From assembly GCA_016618085.1 (NCBI GenBank), contig JABLTG010000033.1, positions 62,001-126,000 of the forward strand: DNA of 64,000 nucleotides. Direction: 5' to 3'. The notes below the pieces were generated by a model. That model was not told the DNA's origin and searched no databases. It was given only the letters and a program-made list of their open reading frames with translations. Position 1 is the stretch's first letter, and the number at the start of each line of letters is the position of its first letter. Source of the stretch: Neovahlkampfia damariscottae (taxonomy: Eukaryota; Heterolobosea; Selenaionea; Neovahlkampfiida; Neovahlkampfiidae). The translations under genes were made by a program, and so were the position numbers. Shown in pieces: positions 42,581-53,775 of the stretch.

Positions 42581-43250
42581 TTATTTCAATTTCATCTTTT
42601 TGGAAGCATTTTCGAATTTTGGAGGGTTTTGGATTATTGAACGTAGTATTTTCAAATATTGGTGAACAGAGTTGGATATCATCTTTCCTTTCATTGAATT
42701 ATTATATGCAATCATGTTTTCGATGTCATTTTTGAATTCAATAACATTTTCAATTCTGCTGTATTCCATTGACCAAACAGATTCAATATTTTTTAGTTTT
42801 TTTAACTTTGAAATGATGCTATGGTTACCAGATGAATAGTACGCTTTTTCAAGTTCCGTAGTTAATTCAGATAAATCTTCGAAATTACCAAATCCAGAAT
42901 GTATCATGCATAATTTTTTTAAACTATCGCCAAAAATCACTCTTCTACAATCATCTTTACTTGTATATATTCCAGAATCTAACAATATGATATTAGAAAC
43001 TCCTGAATTCACCAATTCTGTGAATTCATCATGATAAAGATGTCCTTTGATTATACCAATGGTTTCTACTGTTCCACCAGATTTTACTGTGTATTGTATC
43101 AAATTGATTTTTAAAACACTAAAAAATGTGCTTATTTTTGCTAAGTTTGAAAAATTTGAATTTAAAATCCACCAGGACAAGAATAATCTACAAATAATTT
43201 TGAAATACTTCCTTCAATATTACCAGGATAAATAAATCTTACAACAGTTT
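42581..43250 (-). pseudogene. 5'-truncated copy of the coiled-coil family gene
   Basis: Exons read as 43173-43250 and 42581-43085, joined by an 87-nt intron in frame (FVDYSCP|VKSGGTVETIGIIKG). The protein matches the C-terminal half of the gene at 34.9 kb: FTELVNSGVSNIILLDSG and SLKKLCMIHSGFGNFEDL against FIELVNTGVENILLLDC and SLKKLCMINSDFGDFE. The coiled-coil N-terminus is missing: only about 170 bases remain before the next gene, and these hold a short frame (IQGATVSDAKLVVQLLELKK) out of register with the first exon. It is either a truncated pseudogene or a gene whose first exons I cannot resolve. Confidence 0.55.
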
Positions 43251-43418
43251 CTTAAGTTCCAAAAGTTGTACTACTAATTTAGCATCAGAAACTGTTGCTC
43301 CTTGAATCCACACTTTTTTTCAACTAAACTTAACTGGTTTTTGCTGACATGTTTGAATTTGATTTGACAAAAAATGTTGTGAGAAAATCGAACTGTTAAT
43401 AGTTTCATAGAAAAACAT

Positions 43419-43715
43419 TTATTCTCTTCTTCCCCTTCTAGAGACAGATAGACATTCTTCAAAACAAGGAGTGTAACTTTTTAAAAAATTATCAAATTGT
43501 GGTTGATAACATTCTAAATCTTTTTTACAAGTATCATAAGCATCAACGAATGGTGATAAATCTTGTCTTGAAACACAACTGAAAGCACAACGTAATTTTA
43601 AAAGAGCAAGAAGTTGTTGAGGAGTTCTTCTATCTTCAAACACATCATCCTCAAATTGTGAAAATACAAAACAAACTAAAACGAATAAACAGACCAATAA
43701 TAACACTTTCTTCAT
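43419..43715 (-). CDS. small secreted six-cysteine protein, paralogue
   Basis: Single exon, 98 residues. The signal peptide MKKVLLLVCLFVLVCFVFS leads to a short acidic stretch and the same six-Cys framework as the 42.1 kb gene: LRCAFSC, DTCKKDLECYQPQF, TPCFEECLSVS. It lacks the long acidic insert. The two genes lie on the same strand within 1.7 kb, on either side of the truncated family copy. The nearest CCAAT is about 100 bases upstream, so the promoter is less clear than usual. Confidence 0.75.
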   Translation of the reverse strand: MKKVLLLVCLFVLVCFVFSQFEDDVFEDRRTPQQLLALLKLRCAFSCVSRQDLSPFVDAYDTCKKDLECYQPQFDNFLKSYTPCFEECLSVSRRGRRE

Positions 43716-43858
43716 CTTTTCTCTGATACAATCATGTTCAAAGATGGAAATTTAAAGGATTAGTTTTCTCTAAATTAGGAATTGATCTGGAAACTGAGAT
43801 CATAAAAGATTGATCCCAATTATACAATCAATTTTCAATTTTAAAATCTGATCAATAT

Positions 43859-45608
43859 TTATTTCTTTGAATATGAATAACAATGTTGAACTGCTTTAGA
43901 AATCAAATCAGTTGTTATTCCATCTTCGGAACTGATACTCAAAGCTTTATGATAATAATCAATAGCTTTAAAATATTCACAATCCAAATGATAAACAACA
44001 CCAATTGAAGTGTAAATAGATGCTTCTTCTGGACATAATTCTAATGCCAATTGATACATTTCAATAGCTTTTTCATACTCTCTAAAAAAAGAAAAATAAA
44101 AATTTCAGTTATGACTTACCCAATTTTTTTGAAACAATGACCAAGATTGTAGTAAGAAGGTTCCCAAGAACTCAAAAGTAATTCATCATCTTTTGGTGAA
44201 ATTTTAATGGAATGAGCAAAGAACTTGATTGCATTTTCAAAATCATTATATTTATAACAAATGACACCCAATTCATTGTATAAAATAGGATCAGTTGAAC
44301 AAATTGCTTGTGATAATTTCAAGTTGCTTTCTGCCAAGTTCAAAGCATTTGTGCGAATGTACTGCATGCCAATATACAGTGCTGGGACATGAGAACCTGG
44401 AAATAATCTATATGCTGTTCTATAAGCTGACATAGCTGAGTCTGCATCATCCTAAAAAATTAACGATAAAATTCTTACAATATTGGCATCAGAATGACCG
44501 ATTCCAATGTGAGAAGGAACATATTTTTCATCTAAAGACGTTGATTTTCTAAAGAATTTAGCAAATTTTGTCTCACTGAAAGAATTTTTTTGCTTGAGCA
44601 AATTTTTTAATGAGGAAATAATAACATCCAACTGCGTACCAAGCTTGAGGTGATTTTGGATTATTATTAACTAATGTATGAGATAAAGCATATAAATCAG
44701 TTTTTTTATCCAATTCAACCAAACAACTCAAATGAATGGATAAACAATCTTCAAAAAATGGATCTTGTTTTAAAATACTGAATTTGATTAAAATTAATAT
44801 TTCAAATGCTACCTATTTGTAATTTCATGAGCTTTATGATATTTTTGCTCATAAAATAAAATTTCTGCATTTCTTGTTTTGACATTCAAACTTTTTTTCA
44901 TTTTGAAAGTATTTTCAAGTTCATTCATATTTGTTTTATTTTCATCACTTTGAAAATCAAATTGATTCATTTTTGAAAAATATAAATGTTTTAGCCAATC
45001 CACTTGAATATCCAATGAATTCAAAAAATTAATCAAATCAGAATTGCTCAATAATAAAACTAATTTTTCAAAAGATTCTATATGAAAATGATCTTTTTCG
45101 AGTGTATTTTTATACCATAATATTGATTTGTTTTTATAATTTAATTCATCAAATGCTTTTGCTCTGAGAAAAGTCAAACCAGATATATTCATTTTTTCAT
45201 TTGAAATTTTTTGATTGAAAGAAACTTCTTCACCCAGAAATTTTAATAATTCATCCCATTGTGATGTTTTTTCCTTTTTTTTTGTTAAATTTTTTTTTTA
45301 ACCAACTAAGCATTTTGCTGCTAAATAAAACGAATCAGAGTCAACTTTTAAAACATTGGAGTACGTTTTTGTCAATAAATAGAATACTCTTTTATATTCA
45401 CCAGATTGAAAATATGAGTTCGTTAAAAGGTGTAAAGCTTCAATAAAATCTTCATTTACTGAACCTATAGTTGAATGAAAATTAATTTTTTTTTTTTTTT
45501 ACTTTCACAAGTTGACAATAACTTTTCAGCATAAAAAGAAGCGTTTTTGTAATCATGTTGATTTAGATATTCTTTTGTTTTGTTTTTCAAAATTTCTGTT
45601 AAAGACAT
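43859..45608 (-). CDS. CDC16: anaphase-promoting complex subunit CDC16 (APC6), with an apparent frameshift
   Basis: Exons 45503-45608, 45307-45464, 44813-45273, 44479-44777, 44120-44451 and 43859-44081; introns 38, 33, 35, 27 and 38 nt; about 525 residues. TPR blocks match APC6: FYLAAKCL, WYAVGCYY, SAMSAYRTAYRLFPGSHVPALYIGMQYIRT, DPILYNELGVICYKYNDFENAIKFF, and WEPSYYNLGHCFKKIG followed after the intron by EYEKAIEMYQLALEL. APC6 is a structural TPR arm of the ubiquitin ligase that triggers anaphase. In exon 4, just after WYAVGCYY (44585-44620), the reading frame must shift by one base to continue into SETKFAKFFRKSTSLDEKY. I read this as an assembly error or a lesion. The gene shares an ATTGG box with the divergent ERV1 gene. 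Confidence 0.85.
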
Positions 45609-45622
45609 GGATGAGAAATATG

Positions 45623-45627
45623 ATTGG
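45623..45627. promoter_or_regulatory. shared ATTGG box between CDC16 and ERV1
   Basis: ATTGG at 45623-45627, 15 bases from the CDC16 ATG (minus) and 30 bases from the ERV1 ATG (plus), in a 48-base divergent gap. Confidence 0.55.
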
Positions 45628-45656
45628 ATGAGAAAATTGAACAAATACTTTTGAAG

Positions 45657-46213
45657 ATGAAAAAAACATCGACAGATTACCCTCAGAAAGAAATTGAAGA
45701 GTTGAAATCTAAACTTGGAAAATCAACATGGACAATGTTACATTCATTTGCAGCTGGTAAGATGGTTTTTTTGTTTAAAAAATTAGCTTATCCAATTAAG
45801 CCTTCCGAAGACCAAAAACTGAAAGCAAAAAATTTAGTTGATTCAATATCAGTATTATACCCTTGTAAACCATGTGCTATTGACTTTCAAGAATATATCC
45901 AAAAAAGACCACCTCAAACAGACAACAAGTTTGATTTCATTTTTTTTATTTAATATTTGACAGAATTTCTTTTAGTATTTGGCTATGTGAAGCTCATAAT
46001 GAAGTAAATCAAAAATTAGGCAGAAGTGCATTCAACTGTTCAAATGTCTGGAAAAAATGGGGAGGAAAAGAATACATTGAAGAAGACAGCGACAATGAAG
46101 AAGAAGATGATCTAAATTGTGGTAAATTTTGTGCAGACACTTTAGGTAAAGAGCAAGTTCAATTATTAGAGGAAGCAATGAAAGGAATTAAGAATAAAAA
46201 ATACAAACTGTAA
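45657..46213 (+). CDS. ERV1: ERV1/ALR sulfhydryl oxidase
   Basis: Exons 45657-45756, 45787-45928 and 45964-46213; introns 30 and 35 nt; 163 residues. ERV1 landmarks are [14 protein letters not shown] (spliced to YPIKPSEDQ), the active-site [10 protein letters not shown], then after intron 2 [28 protein letters not shown], which holds the FAD-site and structural cysteines. The family oxidises thiols in the mitochondrial intermembrane space and passes electrons to cytochrome c or oxygen. Here the extra shuttle cysteines sit at the C-terminus (NCGKFC after an acidic linker), not at the N-terminus as in yeast and human. No targeting peptide is seen, as expected. Start 45657 lies 30 bases after the ATTGG box. 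Confidence 0.93.
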
Positions 46214-46339
46214 ACTCTATTGTCACACTGAATCAAATTCCTTCAAGTTGAACTTTTTTTGAATTAAATTTTTTGTTAAATTTTTTTTCATCCTTCCAAA
46301 TTTGTTCATCCAATCATTTTATTTTAGAAAGTTTTTTTA

Positions 46340-49303
46340 ATGTTGGAAAGCATCAAACAAAATGGAGGAACAGATTTATATGACGATATTGATCATCCAA
46401 AAACTATAAAAGAGAAAACAACACCACTATTAAAATATTGTTTCACTCTGAAACCAGGAAATCTACTTCAAGTTTGTTTAGTTTGGATTGTTTTGCCAAT
46501 TTTATTCATTTTATTATGTCTTTCAGGTTCAATATTAAAATCTATTTTTTTATTACCAACACCAAAATCTTTGACAATTTCACCTTCAGAATTTTCAGAA
46601 TCAAGAAGTTGGACGTATTTGAAAAACATTTCAAGTGATATTGGACCAAGGCCATTTGGTAGCACTTCAAACAGGAAGACTGTTGATTTTATAGTTTCAG
46701 AATTACATAAAATCAATTCAACTTTTGCAAAAGTAAGTTTGAAAATTTTGAATGTTGACATTTTTTTTCAAGGATGGTTTTAGAGTGGAAATTGTTCAAG
46801 AACCATTTGTTCATGAAAATTATGAACCTCAAATGAATATCTTAGCAAGAATTTCTTCCTCAAATTCCATGACAAATTTATCATCTGTTATGATTAGTTC
46901 ACATTTTGATTCAGCTGGTTTAGTTGCAGGAGCAGGAGACAATGCTATCATGGTTGCTGCTCAATTGGAAATTTTTAGAAATATATTATCAAAACCAATG
47001 CCACCTGCAAATCCAGTTATTTTTTTTTTTAACAATGGAGAAGAAATTGGTTTAGTAGGAGCAAAAGACTTTGTATCCAAAGAAAATTCATGGGCAAAAT
47101 AGTAATGAATCAAAAAATTAACAAAGGTTTCAATAGTGTGAAAAGATTCATCAATTTAGATTCAATGTCTGCAACTGGAAAAGAATTGATGTTTAGAGCA
47201 TCACCTTCTTCATTGGTCACTCGATATGGTGTTGTGCCACGTCCACATGCAAGTGTTGTTGGTGAAGAAGTTGTTCAATTTATTCCAAGTGACACAGATT
47301 TTTCAGCATATGTTAATTATTCAAGAAGATTTTTATCATCAAAACCAAATGTTTATAAACTTGATGGTTTTGATATGGCACTAACTTCAAATGGTCATTA
47401 TTATCATACTCTACGCGACAATCTTGCAGCTATTTCATCTGGTACTTTGCAACATATTGGAGAGAATTCATTGGCTCTATTAGAAAGTGCTGCTTACAAA
47501 GAAGATTTAAATGATCTCAAAGATGATTTCTTGTATGTTTATTTTGATATCTATGGAATTCTTTATTTCCATTATCCAGAATTTGTTGGAATTGTTGTGA
47601 ATATTTTGTTATTCATTTTGATGATTATTTCACCTTTTGCTTATTTACTCATTTATTTTTTGATCAGAAAATGTCATGAAGAAAAAAAATCAAATGAATC
47701 AACTTTAGACATGGACATGGATGTGCACAATGAAGAATCAAAAAAGGCCAATCAAAAAACGGAAGAATTCAGTGCGCTTCAAAGTACTTTTATCATTGTG
47801 ATGTACGTATTTGGTTACATTTTGAGTATTGGTCTTGCTTTTCTTTGCACATTCATAATTTCATTTTGCTTGAGTTATATCAATCCATTATCATGGTTAT
47901 CTGCTGCTCCTTTTGGTGTTGTTTTATATGCATTTCCAACATTGCTTGGACTTACATTAGGTCAATGGTTTACATTCCAAACATCATGGCTATTTTGTTT
48001 AAAATGCATCAATCAAAAATCAATCAATAACAAATATTACAAAGAAAGATTTTTAGCACTCTATTTCATTTTAGCACCACCTTTATTATTCATATCAATT
48101 GCAAGATTAAGATCTGGATATTTATACACCATTTCATGTTTATTTATTTTTGGAAGTATTCAATTGGTTTTATTCTTTGATTTGATTTTAACTTGGATAC
48201 AAGAAAATTTAAAATCAAAATCAAGAAAATTCTTCAATAATTCAGTCGATATGTCGGATTATGGTGATACTGGATTTGGTTATGGTGATCTAGATGATGA
48301 AAACAAAGGACTAAAATTAGATTATTATCAAAGTGCTTATTCACCTGAAATTCCTGGACCAAGAGAAAAAGTGATCAAATGTATTGATTTTACACTCCCA
48401 TCATTCTGGTATTTCATTCCATTTTTAGCTGGAATCATTCCTGGCTTGTTGATATTTGATGTTTTTGTCACACTTTTAGAAATGATTGTTCCGACTATTG
48501 GAAGAATCAATGCGTTGAATACTGAAGTATTTCTTGCATTTCTTGTTTGTGGGATTATTTCATTGATTTTTTTGATTTATCTACCAATGATGAGCAGAGC
48601 AGCAAACTTTGGAAAAGTTTGTGTAATTTTATTCCTTATTTCAGGAGGGTTAGTAATTTCTGCCATGATTGTTCCTCCATATTCATCAATTGCACCAAAG
48701 AGATGTACTTTCATACATACATCTGCCAACACAGATGGAATTTATTCAAATGGAACAATTGTTGAAATATCAAAACGAATAAAAGCAGTTCTATTGACAT
48801 GGGATTTAAAACCTGCTCAATATGCAATGGATTATGTCAATAAAGAAAAACTCAAAAATGTTGAATGCGAAGGAAGTAGATGTACTTTTGAATTAACTGA
48901 ATTACCACTCAAACAACCAGTAGTTAAAATAATTAGCACAACACCAGAGCCTAATGATGCAACCAAGTTTGATGTTGAAATTGAATATGAAGGAACTGAT
49001 TTTGCCTTCTTAAATATCACTGGAGATTATCAGAGTGTCAGTGAAACATTACCAAAATACAAAATGGGAACATTCACAAATTTATGGAATTTCAATTTCG
49101 TAGTCCCAAAAAATGGTGTTGCAATGTTAGAATTTGCTGGTAATTATTTAGATTTGAAATATACTCCTTATTTACAAGAATTATTTCAGTCCAATGAAAA
49201 ACTTACATTGATGATTGGTTCTGTATCTCGTTCCTATGGTCAATTGAAATCACAATTTTTAGCAACTGATTCCAATTTCATTTTCTTTGGAAAAACAGAA
49301 TAA
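46340..49303 (+). CDS. ERMP1: endoplasmic reticulum metallopeptidase 1-like (M28)
   Basis: Exons 46340-46732, 46773-47101 and 47137-49303; introns 40 and 35 nt; 962 residues. A cytosolic N-terminus and one membrane span precede the lumenal M28 peptidase: VMISSHFDSAG (metal His and Asp), AGDNA, NNGEEIGLVGA (catalytic Glu pair), KRFINLDSMS (metal Asp, joined across intron 2) and GHYYHTLRDN (last metal His). About eight membrane spans and a C-terminal lumenal beta domain follow, the layout of ERMP1 (FXNA). It is a zinc exopeptidase of the ER membrane; substrates in protists are unknown. CCAAT lies 26 bases upstream. Confidence 0.92.
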
Positions 49304-49323
49304 AATTTTATTCAAATAATCTT

Positions 49324-49701
49324 TTACATACCACAGCTTTCTAAATACTGTTTTATTTTTTCAACTTCAAAACAACAATGAGAACCAACAATAGGTGATT
49401 CAAAATATGCAATTATTATTGTTGACTTAGTTTTGACACAACAAATTCCTGAATTTGAAGAAAACAGTCCATATAAATAATGTTGATTTAATTTGGTAAT
49501 ACGTATTTTTTGACCTCCACAAGTTGGAGTTTTTTTCATCAAATTATATTGATATTTCATACCTTCAACAAATTCTTTAAACTCTAAATTTTGAAAAAAG
49601 ACTTCTGTTTGGGCCCATATTGTACCATCTAGTCCACATATCAATGCTTTTGTAGCTCCACCAGATTTACAAAGTTGATCAACGTAGTCAAACCAACTCA
49701 T
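49324..49701 (-). CDS. PFN: profilin (second copy)
   Basis: Single exon, 125 residues. It begins MSWFDYVDQL, then GATKALICGLDGTIWAQTEVF, KIRITKLNQHYLYGLFSSNSGICCVKTKSTIIIAYFE and a C-terminal helix, all in profilin order. It is closer to typical amoebozoan and animal profilins at the N-terminus (YVDQL) than the copy at 37.5 kb. A CCAAT box is 17 bases upstream on the sense strand, inside a gap of only 32 bases to the stop of the next gene. Confidence 0.92.
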   Translation of the reverse strand: MSWFDYVDQLCKSGGATKALICGLDGTIWAQTEVFFQNLEFKEFVEGMKYQYNLMKKTPTCGGQKIRITKLNQHYLYGLFSSNSGICCVKTKSTIIIAYFESPIVGSHCCFEVEKIKQYLESCGM

Positions 49702-49733
49702 AAAAATAAACTATTTAATTGGTCAAGAATACT

Positions 49734-51821
49734 TTATTTAAAATGAAGAAGGGAATCATAAATATTTGATTTACTTTCATAAGCATGTTCAATTTCTTGT
49801 TTTGAAAAATTATCATGCAATGAATCAACTTCATCAAAAAGAATTTCAGTTTTTTTCAAATTCAAATTTCTATTGGTTCCATAACAAAATAATCCAGTGA
49901 TTAAAAACAAAACTAATAGTGTGATAACATGAAATGAAAGAATACCAACAGTCTTGATAAAAAAAATAATCATCATTAATTGAAATATTAAAACAATAAC
50001 TAATATCAATTGAATCAGTAATTTAACTTGAGAGATGTCTTTTTCATCTGAATATGTAACTTTTTGATGATCAACAAAATATTTGAAAATGAAAAAAAAC
50101 AATCCAAGAGGTAATACCAATGGTGATAAAACTGAAAAACAAATGACAATTAAAAAATTCGACAAATTGAAGGAATATTCAAAAAAGGAATCAAATTGTA
50201 AAGTTTCAATTGATTCTTTCATTTCTCTTGGTGTTTTTGCCTTCACATGTTTGTACAGATAAAAAAAGATATCATTCAATCTTAAGAGATCTAATGAATT
50301 TCCAATTAATGAATATTGAATTAAATATGAAATAAAAAATGATCCTGATGAAATGTTGAACATTCTGATGAAAATAGATTCAAATTTTTGATATTGAAGA
50401 TAAATCAAAATTTCATCAATGGTTGTCAAAAGCATTGCTGGAATAATCAAAGAAGAAAGTATCAAACAGATAAAATTTCGAATTTGAATAACTCTTTTAA
50501 TTTCTGATTTTGAATTTCTTCGTTCCCATTTAGTCAATGAAGGTATTATCCAACCAGGAATAAAAAATGATAAAAAAACCAAAATCAAAGTTGAAAAGTA
50601 TTGAAAAATGAAATTCGATGTGTGAATTATATAACCAACTGACCATTCTTTCTTATTAAAATATGGTAATGTATTCAAAAATCCCATGATTCCAGTCATC
50701 AAAGTCAAAGGTGATGAGTAATACAAAATAATCAAAAGAAGAGCAATATTGACCATAATAACTCTATAATATCTTTGAAATGAAGACATAAAATTCCATT
50801 GAATATCATTTGGTTCCAAAACAGGTTCTATTAATAACTTGATTGAATTAATCTTCATAACTCTCATCTCTAGATATTTCTTTGCAATACTAGAATATTT
50901 AAAGACAATGAATACTTCATTTTTGATAATTTCATTACATTCTTTGATTTTTTGTTCCAACTTGTGTTTCTTTTCAATGTAATAATCATAACATTTTCTG
51001 TTTGAAAATGTAAATGTCCTTTCTGGAAAATATTGAAAATAATCAATGTAATCAGTTAATTTTTCATGTTTTCTTTCTAATTTTTTGATGGATCTTAAAT
51101 CTTTAATTCTTTCAATTTTTTCAATTTCATCAAAATATAATTCAAAGGGAAAATCATCATCATCGAAAGGAAGATTTTTTACTTTGATTGTATAATTTGA
51201 AATTTGTTTCAATGGTGAATCATATAGATATATTTGTACAATTTTTGATGTAAAAAATCTATTTAAAAAGAACAAAAGAATCATTGTGAAAATAATAACT
51301 ATCAAAGTTAATAAAAATGATAATAGGTTTACTCAAGATCACATGAACATATAATTTTAAATGTGAAGAAGCTACCATACTTATAGTTGTCTGGAGTAGT
51401 ATGAAATTCTCTGAAAATTGTTTAAATGAACTTTGATTAAATTGCTTGCGAACATCATTGGGTAATTTTCCAGTCAAATGTAATGGTAATAAAATAAAAA
51501 TTCCTAACAATGTAATTATACAAAAACATTGTATTATATTCTTCAAAAACCAAAAATAAATTGTATTCTAAGTGAAAAAAATAAAAATAGTATTTTTCAA
51601 ACTGTAGCTCCATATTCAAGAATTAAATCATCATAATGCTTTTCTGTATGAAATGTAAATATTTCTTTAAAAGTTTTTCTTCCAGTTGGTAAATTTTTAA
51701 AAAACTTTAATCTTTTTATCAACAAAAAGAAGAGAATCAAACAGAACAAAGTAACAATCACATCTATAAGAAATATTGAAACAACATCAGCTGAGTTTGT
51801 AAAAAGTTGATTTACTTCCAT
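49734..51821 (-). CDS. OSCA/CSC1 (TMEM63-type) membrane channel
   Basis: Exons 51603-51821, 51333-51567 and 49734-51298; introns 35 and 34 nt; 672 residues. The topology fits the OSCA/TMEM63 family. A first span precedes the cytosolic KRLKFFKNLPTGRK; two more follow around ILLPLHLTGKL and LYVHVILIIIFTMILLFFLN. A large RNA-recognition-like cytosolic domain comes next (YTIKVKNLPFDDDDFPFELYFDEI ... EVFIVFKYSSIAKKYLE). It leads to DIQWNFMSSFQRYYRV (family pattern W.N....R..R) and about seven further spans. Members are mechanically or osmotically gated cation channels or lipid scramblases. The nearest CCAAT is 73 bases upstream. Confidence 0.85.
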
Positions 51822-51946
51822 TTCAAAAAATAAAAATTAAATCTCAGCCTCATAAGGAAGAATAACCTTTTTTTGATACGTCAGAAAAATGAACCAATAA
51901 AATGGTCCAAATATTCATCCAAAAATAAAACAAATTTTGAATTCAT

Positions 51947-53542
51947 TTATTGGAAATTTTTGAATTTGAAAAATATATCAGTTTTCAAATTCCTTAAATT
52001 CACAATAAAGAGATGATTTGATTTATTCTTCATTGTGACAGCTCTAATTTCCAACTCTTTCAGAAACATTTTGGAATCAAATTTCACAAATGAATTTCTA
52101 AAGTATCCATCAAGAGGTCTATATCTGTCTATTTCCAATTAGATAATTAAAATGACTTACAATGACTGATGTCAAATACTCTCAAATTTTCATTTCTCTT
52201 CACCACATCAAGAATCACTTCAAAATTCTCCATTGAAATATAATTATTTTGAAAAATAAATTCATGAATGAATTCATTCACCAATAAACCTTTAAACAAT
52301 TCACATTGATATTTTTGCATGGTATCTGAAAAATCTTTGTCAACGAAAGTATCTGATAAATTCAGATGTCTCACATGCAAAGATGTGAACGAAATACAAT
52401 CATGACGTGCAAAATTATCTTCATTTGTTACTAAATTTAGTTGTTTTACTTGACAAATTTAGGCATTTCAAGTTTAACATGCCTTTGAGTATTGTTGAAT
52501 TCTTTTCACTCAAATTGAAATCATTATCTGAATGAATTTACTAATTATTTTTGATTTACCGGATAAATCTAATTCTTCTATATTTGAAAATTTAATGAGT
52601 TCAATGAATTCACAAAAATCATAATCGTTCATTGTACAACCTATAAAATAATAATTATTCAAATAACGGTATTTACAAATCAATTGTAGCTTTTTTAATG
52701 ATTTATTTTGATCAATACCTTCTCCAATCTTCCTAAAATCCACCCTATTTCCTATAAAATAAATTAAATGAAATCTTGTTATGTACTTGACATATTTAAA
52801 TGAGTGATATTTTTGTTCATTTTTAACATTGTCCCTATTGCCTGAGAAGCTTTTTCTTTGAATAAATTCACTTCAAATAGGTTATATAAAAATATATTTA
52901 CATTTTAAATCTAATTCCTCCAATGTTTCATTTTTCTCCAATACTTCACAAAGATCAACAATTCCATTGTCCCCTATTTCGTTATCTTCCAAAAAAAATT
53001 AAAAAAAGTAGAATACTTGTTAAATTTAGCTTTAATAATCCTGTATTTCCCACCAAGATTTCAGAAATATATTTAGCTCCAATATTTTTAATCTCACACT
53101 CTGTTGAAAATTAATTATTTTGAGACTCACTAGACAAGTTTAATTCTTCAATGAAATTATTTTTTTTCAATATTTCCGATACTATTTGTGCTCCTTTTTC
53201 ACCAACACTGTTTACATAGCCAATTACATTTGTATTTTTTCCTTTCAGAAACATTAATTTTATTTGAGATACTTGTCAAGTTCAAGGAGTGAAGGTTTTT
53301 TGTCTTTTTTAGTTCTTGTAAGATTTCATCAGAAAAATTCAATTCAGCATCTACGAAAATCAGAAATGGCTTCAATGTGTACCTGTGAGATCAAGACTAG
53401 TTTGTATTTCTGATTCCAACATTAATTTAATGTAACTTTCTGTTGTTGAAGCATTTTCTTTTTCTTCTTTTTGTACATTATCTGTTTCTGGTTTTTTTCT
53501 GATTTTTATTTTGTCATCGTCTTGATGTGGAGAATTTCCCAT
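51947..53542 (-). CDS. leucine-rich-repeat (RNI-type) protein, one repeat per exon
   Basis: Eleven exons: 53383-53542, 53273-53350, 53131-53241, 53017-53100, 52902-52985, 52787-52870, 52677-52751, 52560-52640, 52450-52527, 52161-52418 and 51947-52128; introns 30-36 nt; 424 residues. The first exon encodes a charged N-terminus (MGNSPHQDDDK, possible N-myristoylation). Exons 2-9 are 75-111 nt, all multiples of three, and each encodes one LRR. Every intron cuts after the first base of the codon following L.L.LS/T, as in ELNLS|K, KLNLT|N and HLNMS|R. Three exons are exactly 84 nt, the 28 residues of a ribonuclease-inhibitor repeat. Function unknown; LRRs bind proteins. ATTGG is 5 bases upstream of the ATG. 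Confidence 0.85.
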
Positions 53543-53653
53543 TGTTATTGGACAAGTAAAAATCTGCGGAAAAACTGTGGAAAATAGCTTTTTTGAAAAA
53601 AACAACAACTTTGGAAGAGAATCGAACCTCAAAAAAAAAAAATAATGTTGTTA

Positions 53654-53687
53654 AATGCCATTGCAGTTAGTCAAATACTATGGCATT
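53654..53687. other. inverted repeat between genes
   Basis: AATGCCAT at 53654-53661 and ATGGCATT at 53680-53687 are perfect 8-base complements separated by 18 bases. They lie between the RhoGAP gene 3' end and the LRR gene promoter. It could be a short hairpin in a transcript leader or trailer, or chance. Confidence 0.3.
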
Positions 53688-53775
53688 CTTTGATCATTGA
53701 AAAACAGTTAAAAATGAAAAAAACAATTTGTTGGAAGATAAAATGTTGATTTGTCTTCAAAATAAGATAATAACT

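Noticed and set aside
44613-44651. A 39-nt GT-AG intron in CDC16 that would repair the frame
   Set aside because: It would remove VGCYY, which is conserved in animal and plant CDC16, so a one-base frame problem is more likely.
52431-52449. A 19-nt intron in the LRR gene
   Set aside because: A 31-nt intron using AAG at 52419 fits the size mode and gives the expected LNLSNN repeat, so the ultra-short version is unnecessary.
53600-53690. tRNA-like T-arm (GAGGTTCGATTCTC on minus) next to an inverted repeat
   Set aside because: No D-arm, anticodon arm or acceptor pairing; the T-stem itself is poor.
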